This document shows positions 1-13,862 of a stretch of 64,000 nucleotides of DNA, piece by piece. A model generated the notes under the pieces. The model had not been told where the DNA came from. It did no database searches and was given only the letters and a program-made list of their open reading frames with translations. Source of the stretch: Cryptomeria japonica (lineage: Eukaryota; Streptophyta; Pinopsida; Cupressales; Cupressaceae); the NCBI RefSeq assembly GCF_030272615.1, contig NC_081414.1:764069413-764133412 (forward strand). Direction: 5' to 3'. The position numbers and the translations under genes were made by a program. Every line of letters begins with the position of its first letter. The stretch's first letter is position 1.

Positions 1-1
1 T

Positions 2-325
2 ATGTATGGGAAGACAATAAAGACTTTTAGTCAACACATAGCCAGGATTGACTCTGAGATCTACAAGCGGAATCATGATATGCAGGAGTTACAGATGTTG
101 TTGCTACCGAAGTTATAGATTCTTCAGAAGTTCTTTCTAAACTTGGAAGCTATCATTGTTACTCAAGAGATGAGTACTATGGATGCCATGGAGGAGCTAG
201 CCTTTCAGGTGAAGACTCGAAGTGAAATTGTGGCCTCACTCCTAGACACATGGTCCATAGACATGAAGGCATTCCTGAAAGACTTCAAATTTATTTTTGA
301 GAAGTTTTATTCCTTATTATCATAA
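2..325 (+). pseudogene. C-terminal end of the 3' ORF of Sirevirus-like element E0
   Basis: The frame starting at position 2 is open to 325 apart from a stop near position 117. It reads as charged, helical, coiled-coil-like sequence (FSQHIARIDSEIYKRNHDM, then MDAMEELAFQVKTRSEI). It ends about 230 bases before a polypurine tract and LTR. The 3' ORFs of the minus-strand elements E1 and E3 end in the same way, so I infer this is the last part of the same ORF type. Sireviruses often carry an extra, env-like ORF between pol and the 3' LTR; the exact function here is unknown. The rest of the element lies left of the window. Confidence 0.45.
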
Positions 326-573
326 CCTTATACTTTGTTTTCATGCTAATGTAATATGATTTTGCATTACTTTGTCATTGTTGTCAAAGGGGGAGTAGTA
401 TGAAAAATTTTATGGGGAATGGTATTGAGTTTGCACATGCTTATAATTTTTGGCAAAGGGAGTAGTGTATATGTTTAGGGGGAGTAATTTTTATTATCAT
501 ATCTGTCTTGTTTTGGAAGCACTTAGATGTCAAAATTTTCCTAAGTGTTCCCATCAATGCCAAAGGGGGAGAT
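326..573 (+). other. E0 3' non-coding region with repeated polypurine tracts
   Basis: Three purine runs occur in this short stretch: AAAGGGGGAGTAGTATG near 388, TTAGGGGGAGTAATTTT near 475, and the final CAATGCCAAAGGGGGAGAT ending at 573, directly before the LTR. The last is the expected primer site for plus-strand DNA synthesis. Multiplied polypurine tracts are a published hallmark of the Sirevirus lineage of Ty1/copia elements. Confidence 0.7.
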
Positions 574-1726
574 TGTTAGCATTTTGATAATGTTTTATAC
601 TTAGTTGAGGTGGTTGTTGGCATGTTTAGTTGTGATTGTCATTGATGGACATGCACTTATTTTATGTATGAGTTATTCTCCACTGGTAATATGTCTTGTA
701 TTGTTCACATTGGTATTATATGCCATTGTATGTACAATCTTTGTTTATAGAAGACTATTGGTGTTTTGCAGAAGATTCTTATCGATCAAAGCATGACCAA
801 AGACCTCAAATAGTATGAAGACCTCGAGCAGAACGAGGACCCCTAGCGGCAGTTAATATTTTTTATCAGAACATTATGTTCCAGTTTACTAGTCTTTGTT
901 TGTTAACAGGTAATCGGTATATTGTTTTAAACCGGTATACTTGTAAAGTGTGATGAGTTATCATCCACCAACACTTTGGCGGTGTTTCTGTGTCATGTTA
1001 CAAAATGTGTCTAGATGCTTTGAACCTAGGAAATTGTAATTCAATCTCATTGGACCGACATGAAATCAGCTTCCTATTTAAGGACATCATGTCTAGGGTT
1101 TTAGTGTGTATGTATGTTAAAGTGTGAAGTTTTTATGGAAGCATCGTATGATAGAGATTGAACATGCAAAGGATAGAAGACTGAAGTAATGCTGCAATGC
1201 ATTAACAAGGAGCAGTAAATGATCTAATCAAGCATTTTGTGCTACTTTCTAGATCATTCACTTGTTGATTACTAATCTCTTCAACAAGTCTGAAACCCTT
1301 AACCGGGTAGTCCTAGTCAAGCCTATTGTAAATCCTCTAACAAGGTGTTTCACAGTTGTGGATTTGAAATCCTTTAATAGGGTAGTCTTTAAAAGGAGTT
1401 ATCTCCTAACAAAGATCTTGATTCCTAACAGGATATATTCTAGTGAGGAACATTGTAAGGCCTTAACCGGTCTGGTTACTATTCTGTAGATAGTTGACTT
1501 GTGAGTTTTACTCACCGTGGTTTTTCCAATTTGGGTTTCCATGTCAAAATATCTTGTGTTATGGTGATTGTTCTTCTATGGGTGAATGCTTTATTTTCTA
1601 CTTGGCTTATCTATGTTTTAACCATTTTTTTGTTTAAACTACTATACCGGTCTGCAGTAAAATTGCTTAAGAGTTTGGTTAAGTTTTGGGGCATACTAAT
1701 TCACCCCCCCTTCTTAGTATTCATCA
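574..1726 (+). repeat. E0 3' LTR (Sirevirus-like Ty1/copia)
   Basis: It begins TGTTAGCATTTTGATAATG right after the polypurine tract. It ends in the C-rich motif AATTCACCCCCCCTTCTTAG followed by CA, the mirror of the 'CTGAGAGGGGGGGTGAATCAG' type start of the minus-strand LTRs in this window. It contains repeated short motifs such as CCTAACAAGG and AACCGGT, also seen in the LTR at 42630-44138. The right border is approximate (1723 or 1726). I could not confirm a target duplication because the 5' LTR is outside the window. Confidence 0.7.
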
Positions 1727-4700
1727 TAATTTCCATATCCTCTTTATTTGAATCATGAATTTAAAAATAACATGGATGGGAGGATTTACATTCCTAGAAT
1801 AAAGGGTTGTCTAAAAGATCCAATTGAAGGCACTAGGATTGGAGAAAATCGGTTTTTAAAAAAAAAGATAAAAAGTTCATTGATGATTGTCAAGGAGATA
1901 AAAATCAGAAAGAAAGCATTCAAAAGCTCAAAAATTTAATACTTGAACTCATCCAAAAGGAAGTGGTTATTCACATGCAAAAGGAATCAAACTCAGCCTT
2001 AGATTCGAAAAAAAAATTATGAACAATGGTTGTTTGAGGGTGCAAACCAAAATAGAATATCCTTGCTTGTTATCATTCTAATTTTAGAAGATCAAAGATC
2101 GTTGATACTACTCAATCTGAGGGTACCTACTTGTTGTTGTCTTTTTTTTCACCATGGGATTTATTTTTCTCAACCAATCAATGGATATGTATGACTCAAT
2201 GAGGTGCAATTTTAAGGTAGAAATCCCTCTTCTACCTTTTTAGTTTAGGTTTTTGAGTTCCATTGTGTCTTCTTTCATTTTTGTTTTGGGTTCCTATGTC
2301 CTTGGTTGAGGTTTTGGTGAAAATAAACTTTCCAATAAATAAGGCCTTCTAGCCATGCATTTGGAGTTCTCTATGTCCTTGTTAGTCCTTGTCCCCCTTC
2401 AGAGCTAGTTGTTACCCCGATCTTTCATTCTTTCCATTGAAGTGCTAATTTTACCCTTCAAGTGGTCTCCTCCTTAAGTTCTCACTCAAAGTCGACCTAT
2501 TCCTAAGCTATTGAACCCAATCTTTGTAGTACCAAAGTTCACTTAAATATAAATCGCCAAACTTCCTTTTATTTTCTAATAGTTATATTATTGGTTAAGT
2601 CTATGATCACTCGATTGGACAATTATGAAACATTGGTACCTCTTCACGCATGGTTCTCAAGTTTCTAAGTTCATCGATAACCTGACTACTCTTCAGAGAT
2701 CATGCATCATCGGGAGCTAAGTCTATTGGTCAATGTTTAAAGTCGGCATGTCGAATGATTTCTAAACTCTTTCCCAACATGCTTCTCAATTCATAAGATT
2801 ATCAATCACTTGACTTTGTTAAGACTCGCATATCCCAAGGCATATTTTTTAAGAAATTTTGGAAAGTACAAATCATTTATGATAGATTAGACAGAGAAAG
2901 GGATGCAAAGGTGGCAATTTTGTTTTTAAAAATAGATGATATTGTGCTTTCCATGAGATAGCATTTATTGATTTTGAAACCTAAACCATAAATAATAAAT
3001 AGTAATATTTCTAGATGCAACATTACTTGCCAAAGTTGGCTACAGAAACATAATAGTGCCTACTCAAACTGGACAGAATTATTAGTCCCTAAATTCCCAT
3101 TTTAGCTATGATTTCAGTATGGATTGCTCCCCTATTTCTAATTGGAATGGTGTTTCCCCATGAAGACCAATTCCCTATTATTCAACCTAATTTAAATTAG
3201 CTACAAAGTGAATAGAGTGACATCATTTCCAAATTATGCACATTACCTTGGAAGGAACGAACTGATTTTTTGGAATACATAAGGGAAATTGTTACTTTAA
3301 GGGAAGAAGAAAGATGAGAAGAAAATCATAATCAGCACCTACAAGAAGAGATTATTGCAGCAAGAAACCCAGCTTGAAGAAATTCACTTTGGTGTTTGTT
3401 CGATGATATATTACTGAGATAGACTATCTTATGTCATGGAAAGAAAATTCAAGGATGGTGCTATTAGGAGATGGTATTGCTTTAGTAGTTCAACCTAGCA
3501 TGAAATTCACAGAAATGGAAATGTAAAATGAGCTTCGTCAAGTATTTGAGGGTGACCCTAGTGCTAGCGGAAGAAGAAGAAAAGGCAGAATTACTTGATG
3601 CACAACTCTAACTGGTACTTTAAGTCGAAAGGAATCCAACTCCCCCTAATATTTAATGCCATTAATTTTGAGTTGGTGTAACTAGTGTAGACTTAAGAGT
3701 CTTTGGTATCTGGAATTATAGATTATGGTGGGCCACGTGTGCTATGATATGTCATGTTTCAGTTTTCTTTGTAAAATGGTCTTTTTCAAGAAACGGTTAT
3801 TTCCTAAGACAGTTATGTTCGAGTATCTATATATATGTTAGAAAATTAGTAGTAATGAGTGATCTTTTGGGGGGATTTGGAAAGATCATTGTATTTTAGA
3901 ATTCTAAAGAATTTTGGTAGATGTAAATAAGATTATGTGGATGAAATTATGAATCAAAGACTTTGTGCTCTAATTAATGGATATTTATTCTTCTTATGTT
4001 GGATACATTGTTCTTGGATGACTCTTCTTGATATCTATTAAAAGTCTTTTATGATGAAGTTATGTATATTGTTGTGTAAAATTTGTCTTTCAACAAACGA
4101 TACAGTAATGTAGTGATATATTAAGCAATTTTTCATATAAAAAGCAGATATTTGCTTTCTCTTTCTTATCTTCATTATATTTTTCTACCTTTCAAAAGAT
4201 TTCTGATTAAAAGCTCTGTCTTATTTTCTTTCAGGTCAAAAGCATTTATAATTTTAAAATTCCTTGTTGATCATTAGAAGGTAGTTGCACCTTGTAACAA
4301 AATCAAAGAGTGGGTATAGGAGGACATCATACCTATCTCAACTATTGGTCAAATTCTTACTTTTTTGGGCGTTAGAATATAGAGTTAGGTAGCACAAAAC
4401 CTGTCAACCAACAAGGCCATAACTTTCGCCCAAATATCCATTTTTAAAAAATGAATAGGTGTTGGAAAGGTATTGAATATTTATACATTGCTACAAAGTT
4501 TTTTTTTTAATATTTTGTATCAAATGTGATTTATATCAAAAATTATAATTTTGGTCATTGTAGGCCTAGAAAGCATTATAATCCAATAAAAGTCTTGCAA
4601 ATGCACTAATTATAAAGTGTCTTGCATGTCTTCATTTTTTACACTTTTCTTTGTGCTTTACAATATACTTTTTGCACTTTTGATGCATCTACAATTCTTG

Positions 4701-5560
4701 TTTTCACTCGATATATCTATTTTGAATAGAAATCTAAGGTGTAATATATCTCAAAAGACGTGGATATCATCATGATATAATGGTTGTTGTGGATTTCGTA
4801 TTGGGAGATTTCTTTGTTCATTGAGGATTTCATTGGTGATTCCTTGGATTGTGGTTGCACTTCGATACTTTTCTTAGATTTAGACCTATCCTCTAATTTT
4901 CAGGTTGGAGGTTTTCTTGCCTTTGAATCTTATTTTGATTTATATCTTTTGTTTTCAAGAAAGGAAAAGATTGACTTCTTTATGTTTGGGCATCATTTTT
5001 TCGAATTTGGGAAGAAATTGGGAAAATAATATTATTAAAATTTTAATTAATATGTATGTAGAAATTTTCATAGTATTGCTAAGATCTCTTTCTGTGTGTG
5101 AACTTTTATGTTTTGGAAGATTTGTTCCTTGTGATTTAATCTTGGGTGTTGGTTTTCTCACGGTTATGCAAGAGGTTTGTTTGTGCATTTCCATTGTTGG
5201 ATCTATATCTTCTTTATACAAAAATTATTTACTATGTTATTATGAGTTTGGTTGTTTTGGATTTTGTCGTGAGTTCTCCCATAAAATATATTAAACTCGT
5301 CCAAAATGATTTGAGATGGATTATTTATTTTCTATGGAGGTTATATGTTCTTTCGCATCATTTGGGTTAACTCTAAATATTTGATTTGATTTTCTGAGTG
5401 TCGGATTTTGTATTGGATATTTTTTGTGTTGTAAATTTCTAATTTTGTGTATTCACTAATGAAATTATTTCATGCACCAATTTATTTTATATATGTGTTA
5501 TTTCCTTTTACAAAGGCACTAGACTATGTAATAAAAGTGTTAGATTGTGTAATAAATTCT
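1727..5560. other. Unassigned A+T-rich intergenic or decayed repeat sequence
   Basis: No open frame here looks like a known protein. The 4784-5370 frames are short, hydrophobic and overlap on both strands, as expected by chance in T-rich sequence. Around 3540-3960 there is LTR-like texture (CTCCCCCTAATATTTAATG, then a G-run GATCTTTTGGGGGGATTTGG) but no border was found. I see no promoter, RNA gene or tandem array. Confidence 0.5.
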
Positions 5561-5565
5561 CTATT

Positions 5566-5745
5566 TCATGTTATATGCATTGTTTAGTGTTATAAATACG
5601 TTGTTTCTTGTTATAAATGCATCGTTTCATGCTATAATTTCAAAAATTCTATGTGCTAACTCGTGTTATATGCACTATTGTGTTCTATGCCTGTTGTGTT
5701 ATATGCGCTATTATGTGTTATATGTGCATTTTAATATTTCTGCAT
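5566..5745 (+). repeat. Degenerate tandem repeat of TGTTATATGCA-type units
   Basis: Short related phrases recur about every 20-28 bases: CATGTTATATGCATTG, TTGTTATAAATGCATCG, CGTGTTATATGCACTATTG, TGTTATATGCGCTATTATG, TGTTATATGTGCATTTT. This looks like a decayed minisatellite. The short frames that cross it are by-products. Confidence 0.5.
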
Positions 5746-8700
5746 TATTTTTCTGATTTTTGTCAGTTTCAATCAGACCAAAGACTTGTTTTTCAACTTG
5801 AGATTATTGTGATGATTTTCCAAAATTTATTAATCTGTCTTTTCGATGGAATTTGTGATATATTTGATATTGCATATGATATGCTCTCTTGGAATTTTAT
5901 TATGCATGGAAAATCAGCTTATTGTAATGGTTCAGTTTGTAATATGGGAACCATAGGAATATGCATTACAGATGATTATGATATTTATCGATGGTTCATG
6001 ATTTATGTTTTATCCCTAGACCTTAGGAGAATGTTAGGGGAAGTGGCTTCCAAGTGAGTACCAGGGTCACGAGAGATAGACTACCAAGATGTTCCCTGTA
6101 AGGATTCTTAGAGATCTAGACTGCTAGGAGATCTCATTGGAAGTTGTTTTATAAACAAGCAATAATATTAAATAATTAATCTTGATGGGTTGGGTAGAAG
6201 GTATTTATATTAATAAGATAATGAAATGTTTTAGTACCCCACTCATGGCCTAGAGTGCTAGTACAATCTCGAGATGAGATTGGGAAGGCCTAGGAGAGGA
6301 AAATTGAACTCCCTTGATTCTCTCTCAAAGGTTGAGATGGTTCTACATGGGTATCACCGGTGCTAGGGCGAGTCCCTAGGAAATCCCATTTCCATTGTGA
6401 TAACATGTGATGACACTTTCCCCTACTTGTGTCCTTGGTCTTAGCATTTGTCTTTGTTATTATTTGAACCTATTTCTTGTGTGATTAGTCTTTGTCTTGG
6501 ATATGAGTCTTTTTCTAATGATTGATAATCTTTGTATATGTTATCTGGGTTCTCTTGTTAATCTTTATTTTATTTTTGAGTATATGTTTCGGGTTAAATT
6601 CCTTGTTTATGATATTTATTTGTGAGTCTTTGTGGGATAGGTGTCAGACTAATCTTAGTGTGTGTGGGATCTTATATCATTCTCCAGGCATAGGGGGTGG
6701 TTCATTTTGGTTCCACATGGTCAGGTGGTTGATTTCTTTTCTTCCATTGGGATTTTTCCTCAAAGTTGGATGTTCGTGAGCATGTTGGATATTTCTATTT
6801 CTCCAGATCTTGAACTATGAAGCAGCTGTATTTCATGATAATCTATTTGTAGTAGATGATGTATATTTGTATCAGAAGTACTTGTACACGGTGTAATATG
6901 TATATTAATAATGCCTTAAGTAATATTGATAGAAGAATATGGTTGTACATTGAATATGGACATTGATTATTCATGGATGTTATATACTATCTTGTTGGGT
7001 GTTATGGTTTAAGTAATGACATTATGTTACCCTAGGGAAATTGAAAGGTTTGAAGGATGTAACAAAATTAAGAGTTTTATTTATTCATATGGATATTTCC
7101 ACTTGTGCACTTTAGATGATATGTTTAATTTGTGTACGTAATTAACTATGTGAATCATTATGCAATTATGAAATTAGTGTATCTTAATATGTTGTGGTTA
7201 TCCTAAAACAGAAAAAAAAAATTATCTATTTTCCTAGATTATGAGTTAGTTTCTCCTGGGTTTCGTGGCGGGCATTACATAGCTTCCCTTTTCATTTTTG
7301 TACCTATTGTGATATTTCTATTTCATTATTAGTTAGCATAATCAATCCAAGTTGCGAGTCCATGCATGTACTTTCTTACCTTAGATTTAGCATTCTATTT
7401 ACATCCTTTCAATTATATTGTTAACTCAAACAAAAATGTAATAAGACTTCTATCAGCATTCAAGCCTCTTCTTATTAAAATTAAGGATGGATCTATTGGT
7501 TTTATCCTCCTTTTAATGTGATTCATGTGAAAGTTAGGTCATTTCCTAGTTTACAAAGCATAACTTATGAAACCCTAATTTTCTACCATTACATCACTAT
7601 TGTATATTACTTGAATGATATTGCCTATATAAGGGATGGTACTATAGTGTGTGAGTATTTTTGTAAGCCAATAACATATTTTATAGTATTATGGATCATT
7701 TTAGTGACCTAAAATATTTTTTATTTCCCCCCCTCTCAAAATGTGCATTTTCATGTCCAAGGAAAGCCAAACTTATGAACAAATGGGAAAAAAATGTGAT
7801 CTGAAGGAGACTGTCTAAATAATTCACTTTCATGGTATCGTTCAACCTTAATGTAACACAATTTTAAGTATGTGATGTGTGAAAATAATTTGAGCAAGGT
7901 AGAATGGGAGGTTGGGTTTAAAAGGAGGTCTATAAAATATTAATGATAGATGTGTTAGTGCTCAAAAATGGTAGGTTGGTTTGAACTTTGAGGTTTACAT
8001 ATTATATGTGTGGAAGCACCAAGAAAGAAAAAAATATAGAAGGGTGAAAAAAACTGGGTTTTCCCTAAAAAGGAGTGGCCAGAAAGAAGACTAGATTCGA
8101 AAGGGATGTATACAAGCTAAAAATAAAAAATAAAATATTCTAGATTAAAGAATAGTAGAAAATTTTTGTTAAAAATTAGAAAAGTTAAATAGAAAATAAA
8201 ACACCTAAGATATGGAAAAATTTGAACAAGAAGAAAAAGTATAAATGAATCTAACATAAAGCATGTGGGAATATGAACATGATTTAGTCAAAGTAATCAA
8301 CAATAAGATGTATCTAAGCTTTGGAATTCAAGATAGAAGGAAGACGTTTCATGATTGAGGAAGGCACAAATAGATCAATCGAAAAGGAGGAATTACATCA
8401 TGAGAGAAGCATGAAAATTATTTAGTCACATATGAGAGAATGCACAAGAGATGAGTGTAGTAGCTATGAAAACTTAGTTTTCCATGAAAGAATATAGAAG
8501 GTCATCCAAGGGATATTTTGAAGCTACAAGTGAGGCCAACAAATAGTCATGAAGAACTAAGCCACACAAGGAGAAAAGAAAATGGTTTGTAAGTGTGAGG
8601 GGACTAGAGAGTACAGATAAAATAAAAATATGGGAAGGTAAAGTCCCTAATTGTATACTTGTAATGAATATATATTATTTTATAAAATAAAGAGTAATTT

Positions 8701-8945
8701 ATTTTTATTGTTCAATGTGTCATGTGTCAGAGGTGTGCATGAAATATATATAATAATTTTAATCCTTTGTGTTTGTTGCTTGTGAAGTAAAGACATGTAT
8801 AAACTATAAATATTTTATAGAAAATACACAACATATATGAGTAAGAGTGTGAAAACATGAATCTATATGTATGTGTAAGAATTATCAAACTGAATGGGTT
8901 AAATAAAAAATATGCAAAATAAATTAAATCCCAAAACATCCTAGA
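5746..8945. other. Unassigned region with gypsy-LTR-like texture at about 6000-7290
   Basis: No coding sequence is recognised. From about 6000 the text resembles the regulatory part of a plant Ty3/gypsy LTR (ACCAGGGTCACGAGAGATAG, GGTATCACCGGTGCTAGGGC) and at 7260 it has TTTCGTGGCGGGCATTACA, like the end of some gypsy LTRs. I could not find a second copy or clear borders. 7290-8945 is A+T-rich; nothing further seen. Confidence 0.35.
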
Positions 8946-9886
8946 TGCTATTGGAATCCAAGAACACTGAGAGGGGGGGTGAATCAGTTTTCTATCAGAA
9001 AGCTCAATTTTAACCTTATTAAAACATGCATACACCAACCGGTATATCGGTACATATAGAATTGAAAGAAGTAAAACAACCAATAAGCCAATCACATAAA
9101 TGAATACCATAAAACACAAAATTATATGTAGAAAACATCAAAGAGGAAAACCCGTGGTGGGATTTGTGACCCACAATATCAATCCACTGGTCATATGAAG
9201 AGATATTACCAAATATAGGGGCCTGCAATTGCAAGAAGGCTTACAGCCTAGAGAACACTACTCAATCACAAAAGGAGCCTCACTGACTACATACAAATCT
9301 AGACTACAATTCAGAGAAATGATTGAACTGCAAATATAGCATCTTCTATGCCTGAATACAATTCCGGTTAAGCTTTGTCTGTTCCGGTTTAAAACCCTTA
9401 ACCCTTTACCGGATACCCCTTACATAAATATCCTCACATACATGATATTTCTCAGATATTTCGCATCTCCTATATTATTTTCTTCCAGATACATATTCTC
9501 TCACCATATATCAAAATGATCTAACCTACTAACTTATATACCCTTTACAACTCATCATGCCTTATGTCGGATTACAAAGATATTTATAATATGAATATAC
9601 ATGTCGAATAGATAACATAAATACATGAATATCAAAAATAATTGTCGATGTCAGATCTCCAAATGATGTCGGCCTCCAATACCAATAACCTGATTCTAAA
9701 TCATGTTGGCCTGCATTGCCAGTAACCAGAGAATTCCTTCCAACCTGTCGGTGCCAGTGTTGGTGAAGTGTTTGTGAAGTGCCTGTCAGTACACAACTAA
9801 CCCAAAATATGAAGCCTAAACAAGATACCATGTTGCCATCAATGACAACATATTGAAACCAACCAATTGAGTGTCAGTTGCCAACA
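8946..9886 (-). repeat. E1 3' LTR (Sirevirus-like, minus strand)
   Basis: Read on the minus strand, the LTR starts TGTTGGCAACTGACACTC at 9886, directly after a polypurine tract. It ends near 8946 in the C-rich block whose plus-strand form is ACACTGAGAGGGGGGGTG. Length is about 940 bases. It carries several ACCGGT/CCGGTA motifs and the phrase GAGGAAAACCCGTGGTGGGA, which recurs in the LTRs of E2 and E3. Left border inferred from TG and alignment by eye with the E3 LTR. Confidence 0.75.
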
Positions 9887-10182
9887 ATCTCCCCCTTTGG
9901 CATTGATGGTAACACTCATCTAAAAAATGATCATGGTTTCCAACTACCGGTTTCATCCTGAGCTTGCTCCCCCTGAGATGAATATCCCTCTAAACAAAAT
10001 ACCCTATATCTCCTGAATTTTTTTCACATATACTCCTCCTAATGTATACAATTGCCTTTTTTTTCTTTTTCACATCAATACTCTCCCCTTTGACATCAAT
10101 GCCATCAAAAATACCAAAAATCGGGATGAAGAATGAAAACCTATACATTGAATATCCCAAAAATACCTTACCGGAGCTGAAT
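9887..10182 (-). other. E1 polypurine tract array upstream of the 3' LTR
   Basis: The plus strand shows ATCTCCCCCTTTGGCATTG at 9887, then GCTCCCCCTGAGATGAA near 9965, ACTCCTCCTAATG near 10033 and CTCTCCCCTTTGACATC near 10081. On the minus strand these are successive polypurine tracts ahead of the LTR, the first being the functional-looking one. Multiplied tracts support Sirevirus affiliation. Confidence 0.7.
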
Positions 10183-13100
10183 CTATTTGAAAATATCCAG
10201 ATAAGCCTTCTCCAAAAGTTCTAGATAAGTATCCCAACCAAATTTGAAAGTGTCAAAAATAGATACAAGTCCATGTAGCATATGGGCAAATGACTCTTTC
10301 TCATTTAACTTTGTCGGTGTGGGCTTACCAACCATATCTATATACTCCTTCTTATGTACACCTAATGTATCCAACTGGGGACTCACCAATCCTCTAAGAC
10401 TTCTATCTCTTCTTATGATTTTATCTTTTTCCCTCTCAAGAGAAAAAACTTGGGCTTCCAAAACCAAAATCTGACCATCAGTAGATGTAGTCAATGAATT
10501 CAATCCATCAAAAGAATTTGGTGTACCTGCAATCTCCTCCTGAATATCCTTAATCTTTTTATCTGTCTCAGTTGTGAACAAACCTGTGTTACAACATACT
10601 CTATAGATATTAGAATAGTTCCTTAAAGAATTATCTATCAATTTCAACTTATCATTGGTTTCCTTCCTTTCAGACTCAATCATTTGATCAAATGTAGCTC
10701 TCTTTGCCTGTAAAAATCTCTTTGGTGCTTGCTGGTTTGATATCTTCTACAAAGACTAAAAATCCTTTGAAATGTGCTTTGTGATAGTCTTAAGCTTGTC
10801 GTATGGGCTTGCTTCATTATCAAACTTACACTCTGAGACAAGTATATGAAAAACAATGATAGACTGGTCAATAACACCTTTATCCATAGAACCTTCCTTC
10901 ATCATTTTCTATGAAACCATCATCATGAGTTCAATAGAACTCATCTCGGTTATGCTTTTCTTTTCAACCTCTGAGATGTCAATTGATAACAATGATGGAC
11001 TAACTACCAGTTCCTTTCTAGATTCCCCTTTCTTCTCCTCTAATTTTTTAACCTTTATAGCTTCTTCACTTGCACTGGTGGCTTCGCCACTTGGTGTTGT
11101 CTCAGTAATTGTCGGTTCCTCCCTAGGAACTGTAACCTCATCCTATACAATCTGGTCTAGAGGACTGTTGTCCTCAACATTAGTAACCTGTACATTATCA
11201 ACCTTTACACTCTCTATATCTACCGATATCTCAACATTTTTCTGTACATTTGTATCTATTGGGGGCTCAATATCCACTATCTTAATGTTTTTTTAAAATT
11301 GAGGGTGAAGTACCCATAATCCCTTTTCCTTTCCCTTCAATCGGGATGTCTGCAAATCTGTCTTAGATTCTAGTGAAGTATAAAAACCATGGTTCTCTTC
11401 AAAGAACTTAACCCATGCTTAATTTTTGTGTCTCCTTGATTATCTCATTGGCCCTACCTAACATAAGACTGATTATTCTATGCTTATTGTTGAAGATTTT
11501 CCTATCTGCAACTTGAAGTGTCTTGTCCATCTCCTCTAGAGAAATATAAACACAAACAAATAACAATTCCTAAATCTTTATATGCTTGTCCTCTTGCATT
11601 GTTGATAATCTTCTAGAATCTAAAATATCATACAACTGTGTCGGTATTTGGTCTAACAAGGCTTTCTTATATATATCCAAATACAATGAAATTGATTCAT
11701 CTACTTCTGTTTGTTCATTATTATCTAAATGTTCATAATAAAACTACACATTCTTTAACATACCATCTTTAGTAATTTCATCAACTAAGTCTGCATAAGT
11801 CTTTGGTGGAATGATAGTTACATTACTAGATTCAATTGCCAGATCAATGCCATCCTTCTTCTTTCTCCTTCCAATATCGGATGGGGCTAAAGGTGTTTCT
11901 TTTGGTGCTCTTTTTTGTGTCGGTACCCTAATAGTGACTTTCCTAACCCGTTTCTTCTTATCCTCTACCTTAGTTTCTTCAGTTTTCTTCCTTATTACCC
12001 TTTTGAATGCCAGGGGTGTGTCATCATCATATGCAGACTCTGCTGCAATAGGCTCAATGAATGTTTTTGTTTCTTTCCTCTTCCTACCTTTCTCCAAGAT
12101 AGCATCAATCAATGCTTTAATATCCTATAAAACCTTTTCAATAAACTTACTTGCCTTTCCTTCCTGCTTGTCTCTCTTCTTTCAGTTGAACTCAGTTTCA
12201 ACCTCTTGTTTCTTTTGCTTAGAAGTGCCAAAGTTTTTTACAGTCTCATGAATAGGTGCCTCAATTAGTATTTGTGCATAAGCATCAAGGATCTGAGCAT
12301 CAACTTCATAACCCATTTCCTCTATCCAGATCTTTTGGGGCCTTATAGCTTCCATCAAAGTTTCATCTTTCTTGACCATGAAGCATATGTCAGTTGATTA
12401 CTTATCAACAATGTGCTTAGGAACCCTTACCCTTGAATTCATATCCTTTTAAAATGCTTTAAAATAACCCCACACTTTTTCATCTCTTTGACTACCCAAT
12501 CTAGCAATTGGTTGTTTTAATTGCCTCCCTACTGGGATATCGAATGCCCATTTTCATTTCCCAAAACTAGGAGTCTCATTGATGAAAAATAGCATTAAAT
12601 AGAAAATTAAGTTACCATACCAAAAATTTCCTTTCTTTTCTCCTTTAATCTTTCCTAGGTTAATCAATAGTTCATCCAACATCCAACCACATAGATCTAA
12701 CTTCTCATTCTCCCTCATCATTTTATGAGCTGCATAAATGCAGGAGCTAGAAACAGAATTCAGTCAATTTGATTGTGTTACCTTGTAACCGATGACCATG
12801 CTTCTGAATTTGATGTCTGTATCTGTGATAGTAATGATCCTAATTAACCACTTGTCTAATATTGTGCTAGTAATAATGATGACCTGATCATTTGAAATTT
12901 TATTCTTTGGATCTTGTCCAACCTGCGGTAAACTAGTGATTGCCCTGATGGATTCCTTTGTAATCTTATATGGTCTATCCAACTAGATAAAATCTCCATA
13001 CACCCTACTCAAAACATACCTAACAATTTCATCTTCAAATTCCGGAATATCCAGAATGTCGGTAAACCCTAAATCCACAATATACTGGTATTCGGGCTTA

Positions 13101-13363
13101 ATCTTTCTAGATTCTCCCATTAGCTCATTCATGTACATTCTCTTGATATTTGTCATTCACAAATCCTCAATATGACAATGAATTTAGGCTCTTACATATT
13201 CAACATACACAACACCTTTCGGGACACATGAAAAAGCACCAACCGAATCGTCCAGGGTAGCAACATGCGGATATCACTTGAAAATCATCTTGCGATGGTC
13301 CTTGACCTCAACAACAGTCAAATTTGCAACAAATATAAGTAAAGATGATGATCCCGCTTCCAT
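10183..13363 (-). pseudogene. Decayed long 3' ORF of E1 (uncharacterised, env-like position)
   Basis: A plausible start is the ATG at 13363 (MEAGSSSLLIFVANL...). From there one minus-strand frame can be followed leftward with occasional stops. Open blocks lie at 12982-12764, 12379-12182 and 12112-11744; the 10683-10183 block is in another frame, so at least one frameshift has occurred. Total span is about 1,060 codons. The N-terminal half is mixed, the centre is lysine-rich (KKRVRKVTIRVPTQK), and the C-terminal block is charged and heptad-like (ILVLEAQVFSLEREKDK). It ends about 300 bases before the LTR, where Sireviruses carry an env-like ORF. E3 has the same kind of ORF. I do not recognise a domain; function unknown. 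No polymerase motifs lie between it and the gag remnant to its right. Confidence 0.55.
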
Positions 13364-13862
13364 GATTGAAGATAAATACTCACGAATATTTTTTGGTGAA
13401 AGACCCTAAAGACCTCTTCCAATCGTTGGTGAAATCGCTCAAGATGATATTGATTGCTCTAAATTGCCTTAGAATTCCTCTGAATCACTTTGAATCCCTT
13501 TGAATGCAAAGTGATCAGAAATGAAGTGAATTCAACCTTTTATCCTTCAAGAAACCCTAATCCTTCATTGATATTAATAACTTTCGGTGAAAGATACTGG
13601 ATCTCGAACAAACAACTCCATGTCGGTTAAGCATCTCCAATGTTTGGAACATCTTCTAGAACCACTTCCTAGGTCATATGCAACATCTTCATGAATTTTG
13701 CCTACCCCTAAGGCATCTTCCTTAGTTATCAGATGAGCTTCCTTTCGGTGTGGGAGAAAGCTCCTCTGTCAATTGACTAACCAGTGCATTTCCATCTACT
13801 AATTATTCTTCTAACTTCTTGACCCATCTCTGGGTATAATCTTGTCGAATTTCATTAACCTT
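13364..13862 (-). other. Non-coding spacer between gag remnant and 3' ORF of E1
   Basis: About 500 bases separate the zinc-knuckle remnant from the start of the long 3' ORF. On the minus strand only short frames with frequent stops are seen. No protease, integrase, reverse transcriptase or RNase H motif was found, so pol appears to have been deleted here or was never present. Confidence 0.5.

Noticed and set aside
4784-5370. Several overlapping frames up to 129 codons
   Set aside because: Overlap in different frames and strands, T-rich hydrophobic composition, no domain or start context; most likely chance.
11811-12251. Plus-strand 146-codon frames at 10856-11296 and 11811-12251
   Set aside because: Both are antisense to the E1 3' ORF and show only the Ser/Phe-rich composition expected from the complement of Lys/Glu-rich coding sequence.
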